In this document: positions 41,550 to 50,803 of the stretch, piece after piece
Layout of the letters: every line of letters begins with the position of its first letter
Numbering within the stretch: position 1 is the first letter of the stretch
Source: Metaruminococcus_A gallistercoris
Lineage (GTDB): Bacteria > Bacillota > Clostridia > Oscillospirales > Ruminococcaceae
DNA length: 64,000 bases
Direction of reading: 5' to 3'
Assembly: GCA_904394975.1 (NCBI GenBank)
Contig: CAJFNQ010000011.1
Location: 62,001-126,000, forward strand
Program-made: the position numbers and the translations under genes
The notes under the pieces: generated by a model
The model's input: only the letters and a program-made list of their open reading frames with translations
Databases searched by the model: none
Told to the model about the DNA's origin: nothing

Positions 41550-42035
41550 ATGAGCATACAGGTACGGGGCTACCGTGAAGAAGACCTGCCCCAAATGGCT
41601 GAAATCTGGAATGAAGTCGTAAAAGAAGCCAATGCCTTCCCCCAAGAAGAACCGCTGACAGTCAAAGAAGCGAAAACCTTCTTTGCCGGTCAGTCGTTTA
41701 CGGCCGTTGCGGAAGAAAACGGGACGGTATTGGGATTATACATCCTGCACCCGAACAATGTAGGGCGGTGCGGGCACCTTTCCAACGCAAGCTACGCAGT
41801 CGCTTCCTCCGCGCGGGGCAAAAAGGTGGGCGAAACGCTGGTGCGCCACTGCCTTGCCAAAGCCGGCGAGCTTGGTTACCGGGTCTTGCAGTTTAACGCG
41901 GTAGTAAAAACCAACACGGCGGCCATCCGGCTGTATGAAAAGCTCGGTTTTGTCAAACTGGGCGTGGTGCCGGGAGGATTCCGCCTTAAAGACGGCAGTT
42001 ATGAGGACATTGTGCTGTTTTACCACACCCTGTAA
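41550..42035 (+). CDS. GNAT family N-acetyltransferase
   Basis: A 161-residue acetyl-CoA-dependent transferase from the ATG at 41550 (GGAGTGGA upstream). The acetyl-CoA pyrophosphate loop is seen in SSARGKKVGETLVRHCL, and the C-terminal NTAAIRLYEKLGFVKLGVVP motif is classic for GNAT proteins. It is monocistronic, with its own promoter and a shared terminator. The acceptor could be a small molecule or a protein N-terminus. Confidence 0.92.
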   Translation: MSIQVRGYREEDLPQMAEIWNEVVKEANAFPQEEPLTVKEAKTFFAGQSFTAVAEENGTVLGLYILHPNNVGRCGHLSNASYAVASSARGKKVGETLVRHCLAKAGELGYRVLQFNAVVKTNTAAIRLYEKLGFVKLGVVPGGFRLKDGSYEDIVLFYHTL

Positions 42036-42194
42036 GCCACTAAAACCGTGACCTTGATTGGGCGAAGTCGTGCAACAGTAAAATCCTGCGGCGATACCGG
42101 AGCTAACCGAAACGGTAAAGTATACAAACCGGTTTCCAACAGGCTGAAACCGCTCGTCCTGCCTGTCTCCGGTCAAAGAATAACACGATAACAC

Positions 42195-42236
42195 AAAAAT
42201 CCGCCCGGATGCAAAACGCATTCGGGCGGATTTTAT
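42195..42236. terminator. Bidirectional terminator, GNAT and NhaC genes
   Basis: Stem AAAATCCGCCCGGA/TTCGGGCGGATTTT between convergent genes, with T-runs on both strands. Confidence 0.88.
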
Positions 42237-42256
42237 TTTTTACACAGCAAAAAGCA

Positions 42257-43561
42257 TCAAGCCTGTTGTTCAACTTTCTTGCTCTTTTTACGGTTGCGGA
42301 CAAAGCAGATGAAAATAACGGCGCTCACGCCCATCAAAATAGGATAGTACAGGTTCGGGATAATATCCGTCGGAGAGATGGCGGCAAGTCCCGCTGCGGT
42401 AAGCAGCTGAGCACCGTAAGGGATGATTCCCTGCCCAACAGAGGTGAAGATATCCAGAATAGACGCCATCCGTTTCGGCTCTACTTCGTACTCTTCCCCG
42501 ATTTCTTTCGCGATCGGCCCCGCCATGACGATGGCTACGGTGTTGTTCGCGGTACAACAGTCAACTAACAGAGACAGACCAGCCATGCCAAGTTCCGCCC
42601 CACGGCGGCTTTTGACCCGCTTTTTAATGGTGGATATGATAAACTCCACTCCCCCGTGCGCTTTGACCAGCTGGAAAATCGCCGCAACAATGAGCGAGAT
42701 GACTGTAATTTCGTACATGCTCTCAATGCCTTCGCCCAAAATACCAAACATCTCAAGGAAGGTGAACTTGCCCATGGCAATGCCCACGACTGCGGAAACA
42801 AGAATGCCGGACATGAGAACAATGAACACATTGAACCCAATGAGCGCGCCGATAAGAACAATAAGGTAAGGCAGAATCTGCAAAATGTTGTAATCCAAAT
42901 CACCGGTAAGGGTGTAGGTCGTGCCCATGGTGCGGAAGATCAAAAGCGCGATGGTAACGACCGCCGCCGGAAGAACAATGAGAAAGTTTGCTTTGAACTT
43001 ATCCTTCATCTCACAGCCCTGTGTCTTAACCGCCGCAATGGTAGTATCCGACACCATGGAAAGGTTGTCACCGAACATGGCCCCGCAGACGACCGCGCCC
43101 ACGCAAAGCGCCATGGAAAGGCCGGTTTTGTCAGCGATACCGGCGGCAATCGGGGTGAGCGCTGTAATGGTGCCGACCGAAGTACCCATAGAAACGGAAA
43201 TGAAACATCCTACAATGAAAATGCCGACAACCATGAAATTGGACGGTATGATGGATAGACCAAAGTTGACCGTGCTGTCCACCCCGCCCGCCGCGTTGAC
43301 GATGCCTGAAAACGCGCCGGCGACCAGGAAGATGAGCAGCATGGTAAAGATGGAATCATCCCCCACGCCGGAAGCGGCAACCTTAATCTTCTCCGCGAAT
43401 TTAAGCTCCCGGTTCTGGAAAAACGCGACCGCCAGCGCAATCAAAAAGCCGACGATAGCCGGCATGGTGTAGGCGTCGCCGCCCGCAATGCCGATTCCGA
43501 TAAACATAACAAGAAAAATTAAAATAGGCAGAAGCGCCCATGGATTTCCTTTTTTCAACAC
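42257..43561 (-). CDS. NhaC-family sodium/proton antiporter
   Basis: A 434-residue membrane protein with about 11-12 helices. MGTSVGTITALTPIAAGIA and CGAMFGDNLSMVSDTTIAAVKTQG (split here at about residues 125-185) are characteristic of the NhaC-like ion transporter superfamily, whose members exchange Na+/H+ or amino acids such as malate/lactate or tyrosine/tyramine. Sodium/proton exchange is therefore the likeliest but not the only function. It is a single gene with a strong promoter upstream. Confidence 0.88.
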   Translation of the reverse strand: MLKKGNPWALLPILIFLVMFIGIGIAGGDAYTMPAIVGFLIALAVAFFQNRELKFAEKIKVAASGVGDDSIFTMLLIFLVAGAFSGIVNAAGGVDSTVNFGLSIIPSNFMVVGIFIVGCFISVSMGTSVGTITALTPIAAGIADKTGLSMALCVGAVVCGAMFGDNLSMVSDTTIAAVKTQGCEMKDKFKANFLIVLPAAVVTIALLIFRTMGTTYTLTGDLDYNILQILPYLIVLIGALIGFNVFIVLMSGILVSAVVGIAMGKFTFLEMFGILGEGIESMYEITVISLIVAAIFQLVKAHGGVEFIISTIKKRVKSRRGAELGMAGLSLLVDCCTANNTVAIVMAGPIAKEIGEEYEVEPKRMASILDIFTSVGQGIIPYGAQLLTAAGLAAISPTDIIPNLYYPILMGVSAVIFICFVRNRKKSKKVEQQA

Positions 43562-43650
43562 ACTCTCTCCTTATTATTTCGGCAGACTTTTTTGAGACTG
43601 AATTGTGCCTTTCTCTGCCGTTCGTTCCCCGTTAATCGGGTGATTTTTAT

Positions 43651-43679
43651 ATGATACCCGCGGTCAGGCAAAAAGTCAA
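43651..43679 (-). promoter_or_regulatory. Promoter of the NhaC gene
   Basis: Minus strand TTGACT (43674-43679), 17 bases, TATCAT (43651-43656); leader of about 85 bases. Confidence 0.7.
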
Positions 43680-43724
43680 CCGGAAAGGCTTTCCGGGTAA
43701 AACGCCGGCGGACCACATAAAACA

Positions 43725-43755
43725 GAATGGGCGGCAAACCTGAGCCGCCCCATTT
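43725..43755 (-). terminator. Terminator of the VOC gene
   Basis: Stem AATGGGGCGGC/GCCGCCCATT with a one-base bulge, directly after the VOC stop. On the minus strand it is followed by CTGTTTTATG, a modest T-run. Confidence 0.65.
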
Positions 43756-43756
43756 C

Positions 43757-44182
43757 TCATTCGAAATAAACCTGTTTTTGCTTGCAGTCTAGTTCCAGCT
43801 GCACAAACTCGATCCCGATGCCTTCCGGGTCGATAATCCAGGCCTGCCAGTTTCCGTCATGCCCGCGTTTGGGCTCTACCGACAACACGCCGCCGCGCGC
43901 TTTAATACCCTCCACCGTCTCAAAAATGTCATCCACCTCAACGGCAAAGTGAGAAAATCCGGCGTAGAAGCGCCCTTCGCCCGGGCTTTCCTGTTCATGG
44001 GGAACACCGTTGTAAAACAGTTCAATAAACGCGCCGTTGGCCAGCGCAAGATATTCGGTGCCCGGTTTCCCGTTGTTTTCCATGGAAAAGGCTTTTTTGC
44101 AGCCTAAAATATCCACATAAAAATGAAGGGCACGCTCCATGTCCGTCACCCAAACGGCCATATGGCCGAAACCTTTCATCAT
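43757..44182 (-). CDS. VOC/glyoxalase-fold protein
   Basis: A 141-residue protein from the ATG at 44182, with AGGAGC nine bases upstream; the longer in-frame N-terminus has no homology. The glyoxalase-like fold shows GHMAVWVTDMERALHFYVDI (about 6-25), a metal-ligand His in the first strand, and a C-terminal DPEGIGIEFVQ with a possible Glu ligand. Members include lactoylglutathione lyases, dioxygenases and resistance proteins; the sequence resembles the lactoylglutathione lyase subgroup. Substrate unknown. Confidence 0.88.
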   Translation of the reverse strand: MMKGFGHMAVWVTDMERALHFYVDILGCKKAFSMENNGKPGTEYLALANGAFIELFYNGVPHEQESPGEGRFYAGFSHFAVEVDDIFETVEGIKARGGVLSVEPKRGHDGNWQAWIIDPEGIGIEFVQLELDCKQKQVYFE

Positions 44183-44314
44183 AACGTCCACGCTCCTAAA
44201 AGAAGAATTGCTTTCATTATACTGCTTTGCGGCGGTTTTCCCTATACGCACACTGCCTAAATTTAAGCCGGATTTTTCGGCAGTCCCGACGAACACCTGC
44301 ACGCATCAAGCGAC

Positions 44315-44349
44315 AAAAAAGCCCGTGCGCAAAAACGCACGGGCTTTTT
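44315..44349 (-). terminator. Terminator of the GH3 gene
   Basis: Perfect stem AAGCCCGTGCG/CGCACGGGCTT with T-runs, ending about 18 bases past the GH3 stop. Confidence 0.9.
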
Positions 44350-44366
44350 ATAGATAAAAGAACCGA

Positions 44367-46496
44367 TTATTTTACGGTCAGCTCTGCGGTGAGCGGAGCG
44401 GCTCCGGTAAGAGCAACACTGCGCGCATCCGGCTGGCTTCCGCCAACGTAAAGGGTGAAGCGGGTGCTGTCCACATAGCGCTCGCCCTTATCATCCACAA
44501 CGGTAAGAGCCATGTTGCTGACCGGCAGTTCAACCGTTTTGCTTTCCCCTTTCTTGAGGGAAACACGTTTGAATGCGCAGAGGCTGTGGTTCGGAACAGC
44601 GAATTTCGACTCGTTGTCTTTGATGTATACCTCAACGACCTCGTCCATGTCGTAATCGCCAGTGTTGGAAACAGTGACCGACACGGTGAAATCATCCGCC
44701 TTGCCGACTTCGCCCGGAACTTTCAGGTCAGAATAGACCGCTTTGCTGTAAGAGAGGCCATATCCGAACGGATAAAGCGCTTCATGCTGCATATAACGGT
44801 AGGTGCGGCCTTCCATACGGTAATCGGTAAACTCCGGAAGCTCTTCGATTCCACGGTAGAAGGTGACCGGAAGTTTGCCGGAAGGAGCAACGTCGCCGAA
44901 CAGGATGTTCGCAGCCGCGATGCCGCCGAGCGCACCCGGGTACCAGGTTTCGATGATGGCGTCACAGTGCTCATCCGCGAAGTTGATGGACATTGCAGAA
45001 CCGGTGCTGAGCAGCAGCACGACCGGTTTGCCGAGCGCGCAGAGTTTTTCCAGAAGCGGTTCCTGCTGACCGACGAGGTTCAAATCGACCTTGTCGCCAG
45101 CGGCGTAAGCGTTACCAGCGTCGCCCTGCTCGCCTTCGATGGTCGCATCCAGACCGAGGCAGAGGATGACAACGTCGGAACGTTCCGCAACGGCAATGGC
45201 TTCCGCAATACGATCATCCGGCTGAGCAAGCTCTTCCACACGGTTTTTGAAGAGATGGCAGCCTTCGGAGAAATAAACGCGGGTGTCCGGATTGACCGCC
45301 GCCTGAATGCCCTCCAGAAGGGTCACATAGCGGGAAGCGGTACCGGAGTAGTTGCCCTTGAGCACCTGCTGGTTGTCAGCGTTCGGGCCGATGACTGCAA
45401 TGCTCTTGATCTTGTTTTTATCCAGCGGGAGAAGCCCGTTGTTTTTGAGCAGGACCATACATTTTTCAGCGGTCTTGAGGTTTGCTTCTGCGTGCTCTTT
45501 GCAGTCGTTGACCTCATACGGAATGCTGTCATATTCGGTGGATTCATCGAACATGCCAAGGCGGATGCGGGTGACAAACAGCCGCTCGCAGGCCGTGGTG
45601 ATCTGCTCTTCGGTGACAAGGCCTTCTTCATAAGCCTGAAGCATGTGCAGGTAGGTGTTGCCGCAGTTGACGTCACAGCCCCATTTGAGCGCGAGCGCCG
45701 CGGATTCCGGAGCGGTCGCGGTGACCTTATGGTTGGTGTGGAAGTCACGAATCGCCCAGCAGTCGGAAACAACGTGGCCGTCAAAGCCCCATTTTTCACG
45801 GAGGATGTCGTGAAGCAGCAGCTTACTGCCGCAGCAGGGTTCGCCGTTGGTGCGGTTGTATGCGCCCATGACGCTTTCAACCTTCGCTTCTTTGACAAGC
45901 GCCTCGAATGCCGGGAGGTAGGTCTCCCACAGGTCTTTGTCGGTCGAGATGGCGTCAAACTCATGGCGAAGTCCTTCCGGACCGGAATGAACCGCGTAGT
46001 GTTTCGCACAAGCGGCGGTCTTGAGCACCTTGCCGTCGCCCTGAAGACCTTCTACGAATTTTACGCCGAGACGGCTGGTGAGGTACGGGTCCTCGCCGTA
46101 GGTCTCATGGCCGCGGCCCCAGCGCGGGTCACGGAAGATGTTAACGTTCGGGCTCCAGATGGTGAGGCCTTTGTAAATGTCGCGGTCGCCTTTGGAAGCC
46201 TGCATGTTGTATTTCGCGCGGGCTTCGGTGGAGATGATGTCCGCAATCTCTTTTAAGCCCTCATCATCAAACATAGCGGCCATACCGATCGCCTGCGGGA
46301 AAACAGTAGCCGTACCAGCGCGCGCAACACCGTGCAGCGCCTCATTCCACCAGTTGTAAGCCGGGATGCCGAGCCGGTCGATCGCCGGGGCGTCATAGCG
46401 CAGCTGGGAAGCTTTCTCCTCCAGCGTCATGCGGGAGACCAGGTCTTTTGCACGTTCTTTTACCGGAAGGGATTCATCCAAATATTTTTCTTTCAT
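44367..46496 (-). CDS. GH3 family glycosidase, beta-xylosidase/beta-glucosidase type
   Basis: A 709-residue enzyme from the ATG at 46496 (AGGAGG upstream). The (beta/alpha)8 domain has NWWNEALHGVARAG (48-61), a motif common in xylosidase/arabinofuranosidase GH3 enzymes, and the nucleophile Asp245 in HVVSDCWAI. The sandwich domain with GLDATIEGEQGD provides the acid/base region, and a fibronectin III-like domain closes the C-terminus (about 600-709). No signal peptide is present, so it acts on imported oligosaccharides. It is monocistronic. Xylosidase activity fits the nearby GH120 and GH30 genes but is inferred. Confidence 0.92.
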   Translation of the reverse strand: MKEKYLDESLPVKERAKDLVSRMTLEEKASQLRYDAPAIDRLGIPAYNWWNEALHGVARAGTATVFPQAIGMAAMFDDEGLKEIADIISTEARAKYNMQASKGDRDIYKGLTIWSPNVNIFRDPRWGRGHETYGEDPYLTSRLGVKFVEGLQGDGKVLKTAACAKHYAVHSGPEGLRHEFDAISTDKDLWETYLPAFEALVKEAKVESVMGAYNRTNGEPCCGSKLLLHDILREKWGFDGHVVSDCWAIRDFHTNHKVTATAPESAALALKWGCDVNCGNTYLHMLQAYEEGLVTEEQITTACERLFVTRIRLGMFDESTEYDSIPYEVNDCKEHAEANLKTAEKCMVLLKNNGLLPLDKNKIKSIAVIGPNADNQQVLKGNYSGTASRYVTLLEGIQAAVNPDTRVYFSEGCHLFKNRVEELAQPDDRIAEAIAVAERSDVVILCLGLDATIEGEQGDAGNAYAAGDKVDLNLVGQQEPLLEKLCALGKPVVLLLSTGSAMSINFADEHCDAIIETWYPGALGGIAAANILFGDVAPSGKLPVTFYRGIEELPEFTDYRMEGRTYRYMQHEALYPFGYGLSYSKAVYSDLKVPGEVGKADDFTVSVTVSNTGDYDMDEVVEVYIKDNESKFAVPNHSLCAFKRVSLKKGESKTVELPVSNMALTVVDDKGERYVDSTRFTLYVGGSQPDARSVALTGAAPLTAELTVK

Positions 46497-46556
46497 TCCT
46501 TTTCCTCCTTTTATGACATGCACCGTTTGAAAGCGGGGCTTGTTTTAGACACCCAC

Positions 46557-46585
46557 ATTATACCAAAAGGGATTGTGCAAAACAA
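46557..46585 (-). promoter_or_regulatory. Promoter of the GH3 gene
   Basis: Minus strand TTGTTT (46580-46585), 17 bases, TATAAT (46557-46562); leader of about 55 bases. Confidence 0.6.
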
Positions 46586-46822
46586 GCAAAAAAGCAAATT
46601 CTTTTGCTGATTTTTTGGGCGGGATCGTTTAAACGCCAAGCGCAGCCGTCCGGCGCCGCAAGGGATTCCCGCGCGCACGAAAAAGGCAGCCTGCCTTTTT
46701 CCAGTTGACTTTATGTTTTGCCGCGGGAACATATCAAGCGCCTCAAAAAAACAAACCGGCAGAATCTCTGCCGGTTTTTGAAAACATATATCGTTTTTAT
46801 AACAGCGCTATATCCGCCGTTT
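46586..46822. other. Intergenic region between GH3 and DUF6259 genes
   Basis: With the GH3 promoter this completes a gap of about 325 bases. It contains only the downstream gene terminator (46745-46779) and AT-rich sequence. No gene, repeat or operator was recognised. Confidence 0.4.
46745..46779 (-). terminator. Terminator of the DUF6259 gene
   Basis: Stem AAACCGGCAGA/TCTGCCGGTTT followed on the minus strand by GTTTTTTT. Confidence 0.88.
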
Positions 46823-49030
46823 TCACACAGACGGTTTGGCAGGCAGCAGCGCCACAGCATCCCGCGGTGAAAGCGAAAAGCAATACCACCCGTTTTCCGC
46901 GCGGACCGGTTCCCCGCTGTCCGAACCGTTTCGCTCCAGACGGCAGTCCGCTCCGTCCAGCCATTCGGCCGGCAGCCGCACCGGCTGGGTCTCGCCCGAA
47001 ATATTGGCGAGCATACAAGCCTTTTTGCCGGAAGGCGCCTGCCAGAGCTTGTGCACCACCGCCGGCGCCTGAATTTCCGGGCGCGGCCAGCCGAAGCTCA
47101 GCCCGTTGATGGTCATGGGCAAAGAAGGCACTCCCAGCGGGCCGGTGGCGAGCATCTTGCCCTGTACGAGGAACTCCGTATACCGCCGGAACGCGGCACA
47201 GGCGTGGCGGGCCATTTCCATGATTTCGGGAGAAGCATCCTCCACCGGATGGTCCTGCATTTCGCCCATCATCTCCAGAGGAGAGCCTGCCGGAAGGTTC
47301 CCGCAGACGAAATTCCAGCCGTTGAAGTGAACGCCGCTGCGGTTGTGAGGGAGGAACGCCGTCCAGTCGCCGCCGTAGCAGGGGAGGTATTCGTGGTAAA
47401 GGAACGCAAACAGCGGAACGCTTTCCAAGCCGCCCTGGCACTTGTCGTAATTGCGGCCGTGGTAGATGTCCAGGTGCTGGATAAACGGCTCGCTGATCCA
47501 CTCTTCCGAGAGAACAAAGTCCGGGTTGACCGCCTTGCAGCGGGAACGGGTCTCATCGTAGATGCGCCGCACCGCCTCGATCTGCCAGAGCCCCCACCCC
47601 TGCGGATGCCCGTGCTCGGTGCTGTAACAGCAGGAGGTGCCGCCGCCGAGCACCTGATCGGCCTGCTGAACGGTCACGCCGTATTCGGTGAGCATTTTAT
47701 AGGAAGCGCCGCAAATCTGCTTCATCGCCTGTTCGGTGGCGGGGCAGGCGTAGGCATGAAGGCCGTCCCACGAATCCAGCGTAGAGCCCAGATAAGGCAC
47801 GCCGTTTTCATCCAGCGAGGCGGAATGGATGTAGTCTTCCCGGTATTTCTTCCGCGCGCTGTAATCGACCGCCAGCTCCGGCTGCGGACCGGATTTCGGG
47901 ATATGCCGGCGGATGAGCAGCTTAAAGCCGGACAGACCGAAGGTGAAGGCGCGGTCACCCTGTTCATTGAGCGCGCGGCACATGGCGGCAAAGGCTTCGT
48001 CGCCGCCATAAGGCGGAAAATAATCCGGGCCGGCCCATTCGCCGACCTTTTCCCAGCCGCCCATCATGGCGACCATGGGCATTCCCACCGCTTCACCCCA
48101 GGAGCGGACATAGGACGGCACCCGTTTTAAGAACGCTTCCCCGTCCGGCTGATAACGCAGGCGAAAGCTGAAAAAGAACGCGCCTTTTTTGACCCAGTCT
48201 GGAATGTCGTCCCGCTCAGCCACTGTGCGGGCACACCAGGGCGCGGTCTGCGCCCATTCTTTGTAGGTGAGAGCCGCCGCCTGCCAGTCGCCTTGAAACA
48301 GCCGGGTGACGACCGGGTATTCCAGCTCAAAATCCAGTGCGGGGATTTCCGGGCGGAGATGAACCGGCGCCAAGTCAATCGCGTTCGGTGCGGTGAGGAT
48401 CGGCCCGAACTGCTTCGGGTGGCAGGCCGGGTCGGCTGTATAAATGAGCAGTCCACCCTGCTTGTCGTAATACGCGGTCATCTGCGCGGAAAGATTGAGC
48501 GGCTTCTGTTTTCCTTCGCCCGGGTACCAGTAGCGCTCCTCCTGCAGCCCGTCCTCATTCACCTTCCACGGGTGAAGCGATGGGTTCCCAAGCAGGATGC
48601 CGTCCTGCTTGGGAAGAAGAATCCGCTCGCTTTCCGGCTCATTCCCCAGCGGGGTGCGGAAAACAAACCATGGGTACTCAATGCTGCGCACGGCAAATTC
48701 CGAGCGGTTTTCCAGTTTAAGCCGCCAGAATGCCGCATCCCCGTTTAAAGAAACTTCTGCGTGTACGTCAATCGGGAATCCATCCAGCGAATAAAACGAA
48801 AAGGTGACTTTTTCCGGCTCTTCTCTGCATTCCACCCGCTGTGCCGTTTCAGGGACCAGACGGAGGATGCCCGGCAGCACCTTCCCGTTCTCCGTTTCAG
48901 TGAGAGTCAGCCGAAAGAGCTTACAGTCGCCGTCCGCAAGGTAATCCCGGCCGGTGGAGCATTCGGCAAAGTGAAGAAGATCGCCTTGTTTGGAAAATTC
49001 AAGAGAAAGTATGTTGTTTGTTAGTTTCAT
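46823..49030 (-). CDS. Putative glycoside hydrolase, DUF6259 type
   Basis: A 735-residue protein. The first ~270 residues are beta-rich, like the N-terminal sandwich domain of GH36/GH31-type enzymes; the middle (about 280-620) looks like a TIM barrel with acidic motifs such as QQADQVLG and LSEEWISEPF that could hold catalytic residues; a short C-terminal beta domain follows. I place it in the DUF6259 group of uncharacterised glycosidase-like proteins. No signal peptide is present. It follows the flavodoxin gene by about 40 bases and is probably cotranscribed. Substrate unknown. Confidence 0.7.
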   Translation of the reverse strand: MKLTNNILSLEFSKQGDLLHFAECSTGRDYLADGDCKLFRLTLTETENGKVLPGILRLVPETAQRVECREEPEKVTFSFYSLDGFPIDVHAEVSLNGDAAFWRLKLENRSEFAVRSIEYPWFVFRTPLGNEPESERILLPKQDGILLGNPSLHPWKVNEDGLQEERYWYPGEGKQKPLNLSAQMTAYYDKQGGLLIYTADPACHPKQFGPILTAPNAIDLAPVHLRPEIPALDFELEYPVVTRLFQGDWQAAALTYKEWAQTAPWCARTVAERDDIPDWVKKGAFFFSFRLRYQPDGEAFLKRVPSYVRSWGEAVGMPMVAMMGGWEKVGEWAGPDYFPPYGGDEAFAAMCRALNEQGDRAFTFGLSGFKLLIRRHIPKSGPQPELAVDYSARKKYREDYIHSASLDENGVPYLGSTLDSWDGLHAYACPATEQAMKQICGASYKMLTEYGVTVQQADQVLGGGTSCCYSTEHGHPQGWGLWQIEAVRRIYDETRSRCKAVNPDFVLSEEWISEPFIQHLDIYHGRNYDKCQGGLESVPLFAFLYHEYLPCYGGDWTAFLPHNRSGVHFNGWNFVCGNLPAGSPLEMMGEMQDHPVEDASPEIMEMARHACAAFRRYTEFLVQGKMLATGPLGVPSLPMTINGLSFGWPRPEIQAPAVVHKLWQAPSGKKACMLANISGETQPVRLPAEWLDGADCRLERNGSDSGEPVRAENGWYCFSLSPRDAVALLPAKPSV

Positions 49031-49069
49031 AAATGTCCTTCTTTCACTGCAAAATAATATTTGGACTTG

Positions 49070-49558
49070 TTATTTGAGAAGCGCTTGAGCAAACCGTTCA
49101 ATCCGATCAGGATCAAGTTGAGGCGGTTGTTTGCCCGCCTGTTCAAACGTCTTCTGCACCATTTTTGCCATTCGCTTCTCGGTGCCTTTGAGCTTGTCAG
49201 GCTGCAGCACGCCGCCGAAGGAATCATACACCAGCGCATGGCGCAGCAGCTTTGGCTTGAAGTTTTTGGAGAAAGTTTCCTTCAGTTCTCCTTCAAAACC
49301 TTTACACAGAAAAATCCCCAGCTTTTTTTCGAGCAGCATTTCCTTGTGAAGAGAAACAAAACGTTTTAAACGCTTTCCGATTTTTCCGTAATGGATATAA
49401 CTTCCCAGCACGATACAGTCATAAGCGGCAAAATCCGGCAGGCGCTGAACCTTTAAATCCAGCAGGTCGGTATCCGCACGGCCCAGAAATTCACGCAAAC
49501 GCTGGGCGCATTCTTCGGTTGTTCCGCTCTTGGTCACATAAACGATCAACGTTTTCAT
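49070..49558 (-). CDS. Flavodoxin domain protein
   Basis: A 162-residue flavodoxin-fold protein from the ATG at 49558 (AAAGGA nine bases upstream). The FMN phosphate loop is YVTKSGTTEECA (about 6-17), and YDCIVLGSYIHYGKI resembles HemG-type menaquinone-dependent protoporphyrinogen oxidase and clostridial flavodoxins. It could be an electron carrier or quinone-linked oxidoreductase. It is upstream of the DUF6259 gene in the same direction; a functional link is not obvious. Confidence 0.85.
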   Translation of the reverse strand: MKTLIVYVTKSGTTEECAQRLREFLGRADTDLLDLKVQRLPDFAAYDCIVLGSYIHYGKIGKRLKRFVSLHKEMLLEKKLGIFLCKGFEGELKETFSKNFKPKLLRHALVYDSFGGVLQPDKLKGTEKRMAKMVQKTFEQAGKQPPQLDPDRIERFAQALLK

Positions 49559-49666
49559 AAAACCGGTCCTTTCTTCGGGCTTCACAGCCTGCCCGTTCCT
49601 TTTTCTTCACTTTAACAAAACAGCACAGAAAAAGCAATGCAAAGCCACAGAATTTTTTGGGTTTGC

Positions 49667-49695
49667 TTGCTTAACTGGTGTAATTTGATTATACT
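49667..49695 (+). promoter_or_regulatory. Promoter of the phospholipase C-like gene
   Basis: TTGCTT (49667-49672), 17 bases, TATACT (49690-49695). It leaves a leader of about 140 bases, in which TCCGCG and CGCGGA could pair across about 25 bases. Confidence 0.65.
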
Positions 49696-49842
49696 GAAGA
49701 TGAGCTTGTCCGCGCGGTACGGCTCAAAACAGTCCCAAGCGCGGAAAACCACTCTTGCTTTTTATGAACTTTGTTTCGTTTGACACGATATTACAAAACC
49801 GTCCGGACTCGAAAAGCGTTCCGGCAAAAGGAGGTTTCGCTT

Positions 49843-50754
49843 ATGCCTTCCCTGCTTACCCATCATCTGTTCGGGCAGAAGGTGCTGCGGTTATACGGCC
49901 GCGCGTTTGAAGAAAACATCAACACGCAGGACGCGTTTATCATCGGTTGTCAGGGGCCGGACCCTTTTTTCTTCTGTTTTATAGGGCCTAAGCCCCATAC
50001 CTATATTCGATTTGGGCAAAAACTTCACATTGTAAAAGTTGAGCAGTGTCTGGAAGAGATGCGCCGTTACCTGGAAAAATGCCCGCGGGCGGAAAAAGAG
50101 ATCATCCGCGCTTACCTGACCGGTTACCTGTGCCATTTTTCTCTGGATGTAACAGCCCACCCGTATGTATACGCCGTGCAGAAACGCGAAAATGAAGCGA
50201 TGGGCTTTTTTGACAAAGACACTGCCCGGGTGCACGCCCGTCTGGAAACTGCCATTGACACCCTTCTCGGGCAGACGGCGGTCAATCCGCACCGGCTGCT
50301 GCCGTGCAACAAAACCGTCTGTATGGCGATTGGAAAGATGTACCGCAAACTTGCCAAAACCCTTTACGGAACCATACTGCCGGAAAACTGTTTCTGGCGC
50401 GCTGTAAAAAGTGTGCGGATGGGTGAACATTTTTTACGCTCCCGCTATGGTATTAAGCGCGCCGTGCTGCCAAAAGCGGAACGGCTGATATCGCGCCACT
50501 CAATGTACGAGGCGATGTCCTATTCGCCGGATACCAAAGGCATCAGCGACCCGCTCAACGAGCGGCACAGCGAATGGGTATCCCGCGCGGACGGTTTTGT
50601 TCACTGTGATTCATTCCCCGAATTGTTCGAACAGGCGGTCTCAAAAGCCAAGCGTAACATTGACGCCTATTTTAACGGCGAACCCGTTCACGTCATCACG
50701 CGCGGGCTGGATTTTAACGGAGACCCGGAAAAGCAGCCTCAGAAAGCGGATTAA
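49843..50754 (+). CDS. Zinc-dependent phospholipase C-like protein
   Basis: A 303-residue protein from the ATG at 49843, with AAAGGAGG upstream. The start MPSLLTHHLFGQKVL and the GCQGPDPFFF segment (about 37-46), together with YLCHFSLDVTAHPYV (about 93-107), match the zinc-dependent phospholipase C domain family of Firmicutes, with His and Asp metal ligands. No signal peptide is evident, unlike secreted phospholipases, so a cytoplasmic phosphoesterase is likely. Substrate unknown. Confidence 0.85.
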   Translation: MPSLLTHHLFGQKVLRLYGRAFEENINTQDAFIIGCQGPDPFFFCFIGPKPHTYIRFGQKLHIVKVEQCLEEMRRYLEKCPRAEKEIIRAYLTGYLCHFSLDVTAHPYVYAVQKRENEAMGFFDKDTARVHARLETAIDTLLGQTAVNPHRLLPCNKTVCMAIGKMYRKLAKTLYGTILPENCFWRAVKSVRMGEHFLRSRYGIKRAVLPKAERLISRHSMYEAMSYSPDTKGISDPLNERHSEWVSRADGFVHCDSFPELFEQAVSKAKRNIDAYFNGEPVHVITRGLDFNGDPEKQPQKAD

Positions 50755-50803
50755 CCACACTGTAAAATCAATTTATCAACACAAAAAGGAAGGAAGCAAT
50801 ACA

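Noticed and set aside
44586..46256. 556-codon open frame on the plus strand opposite GH3
   Set aside because: Complement of a conserved enzyme; no recognisable domain and no promoter or ribosome binding site.
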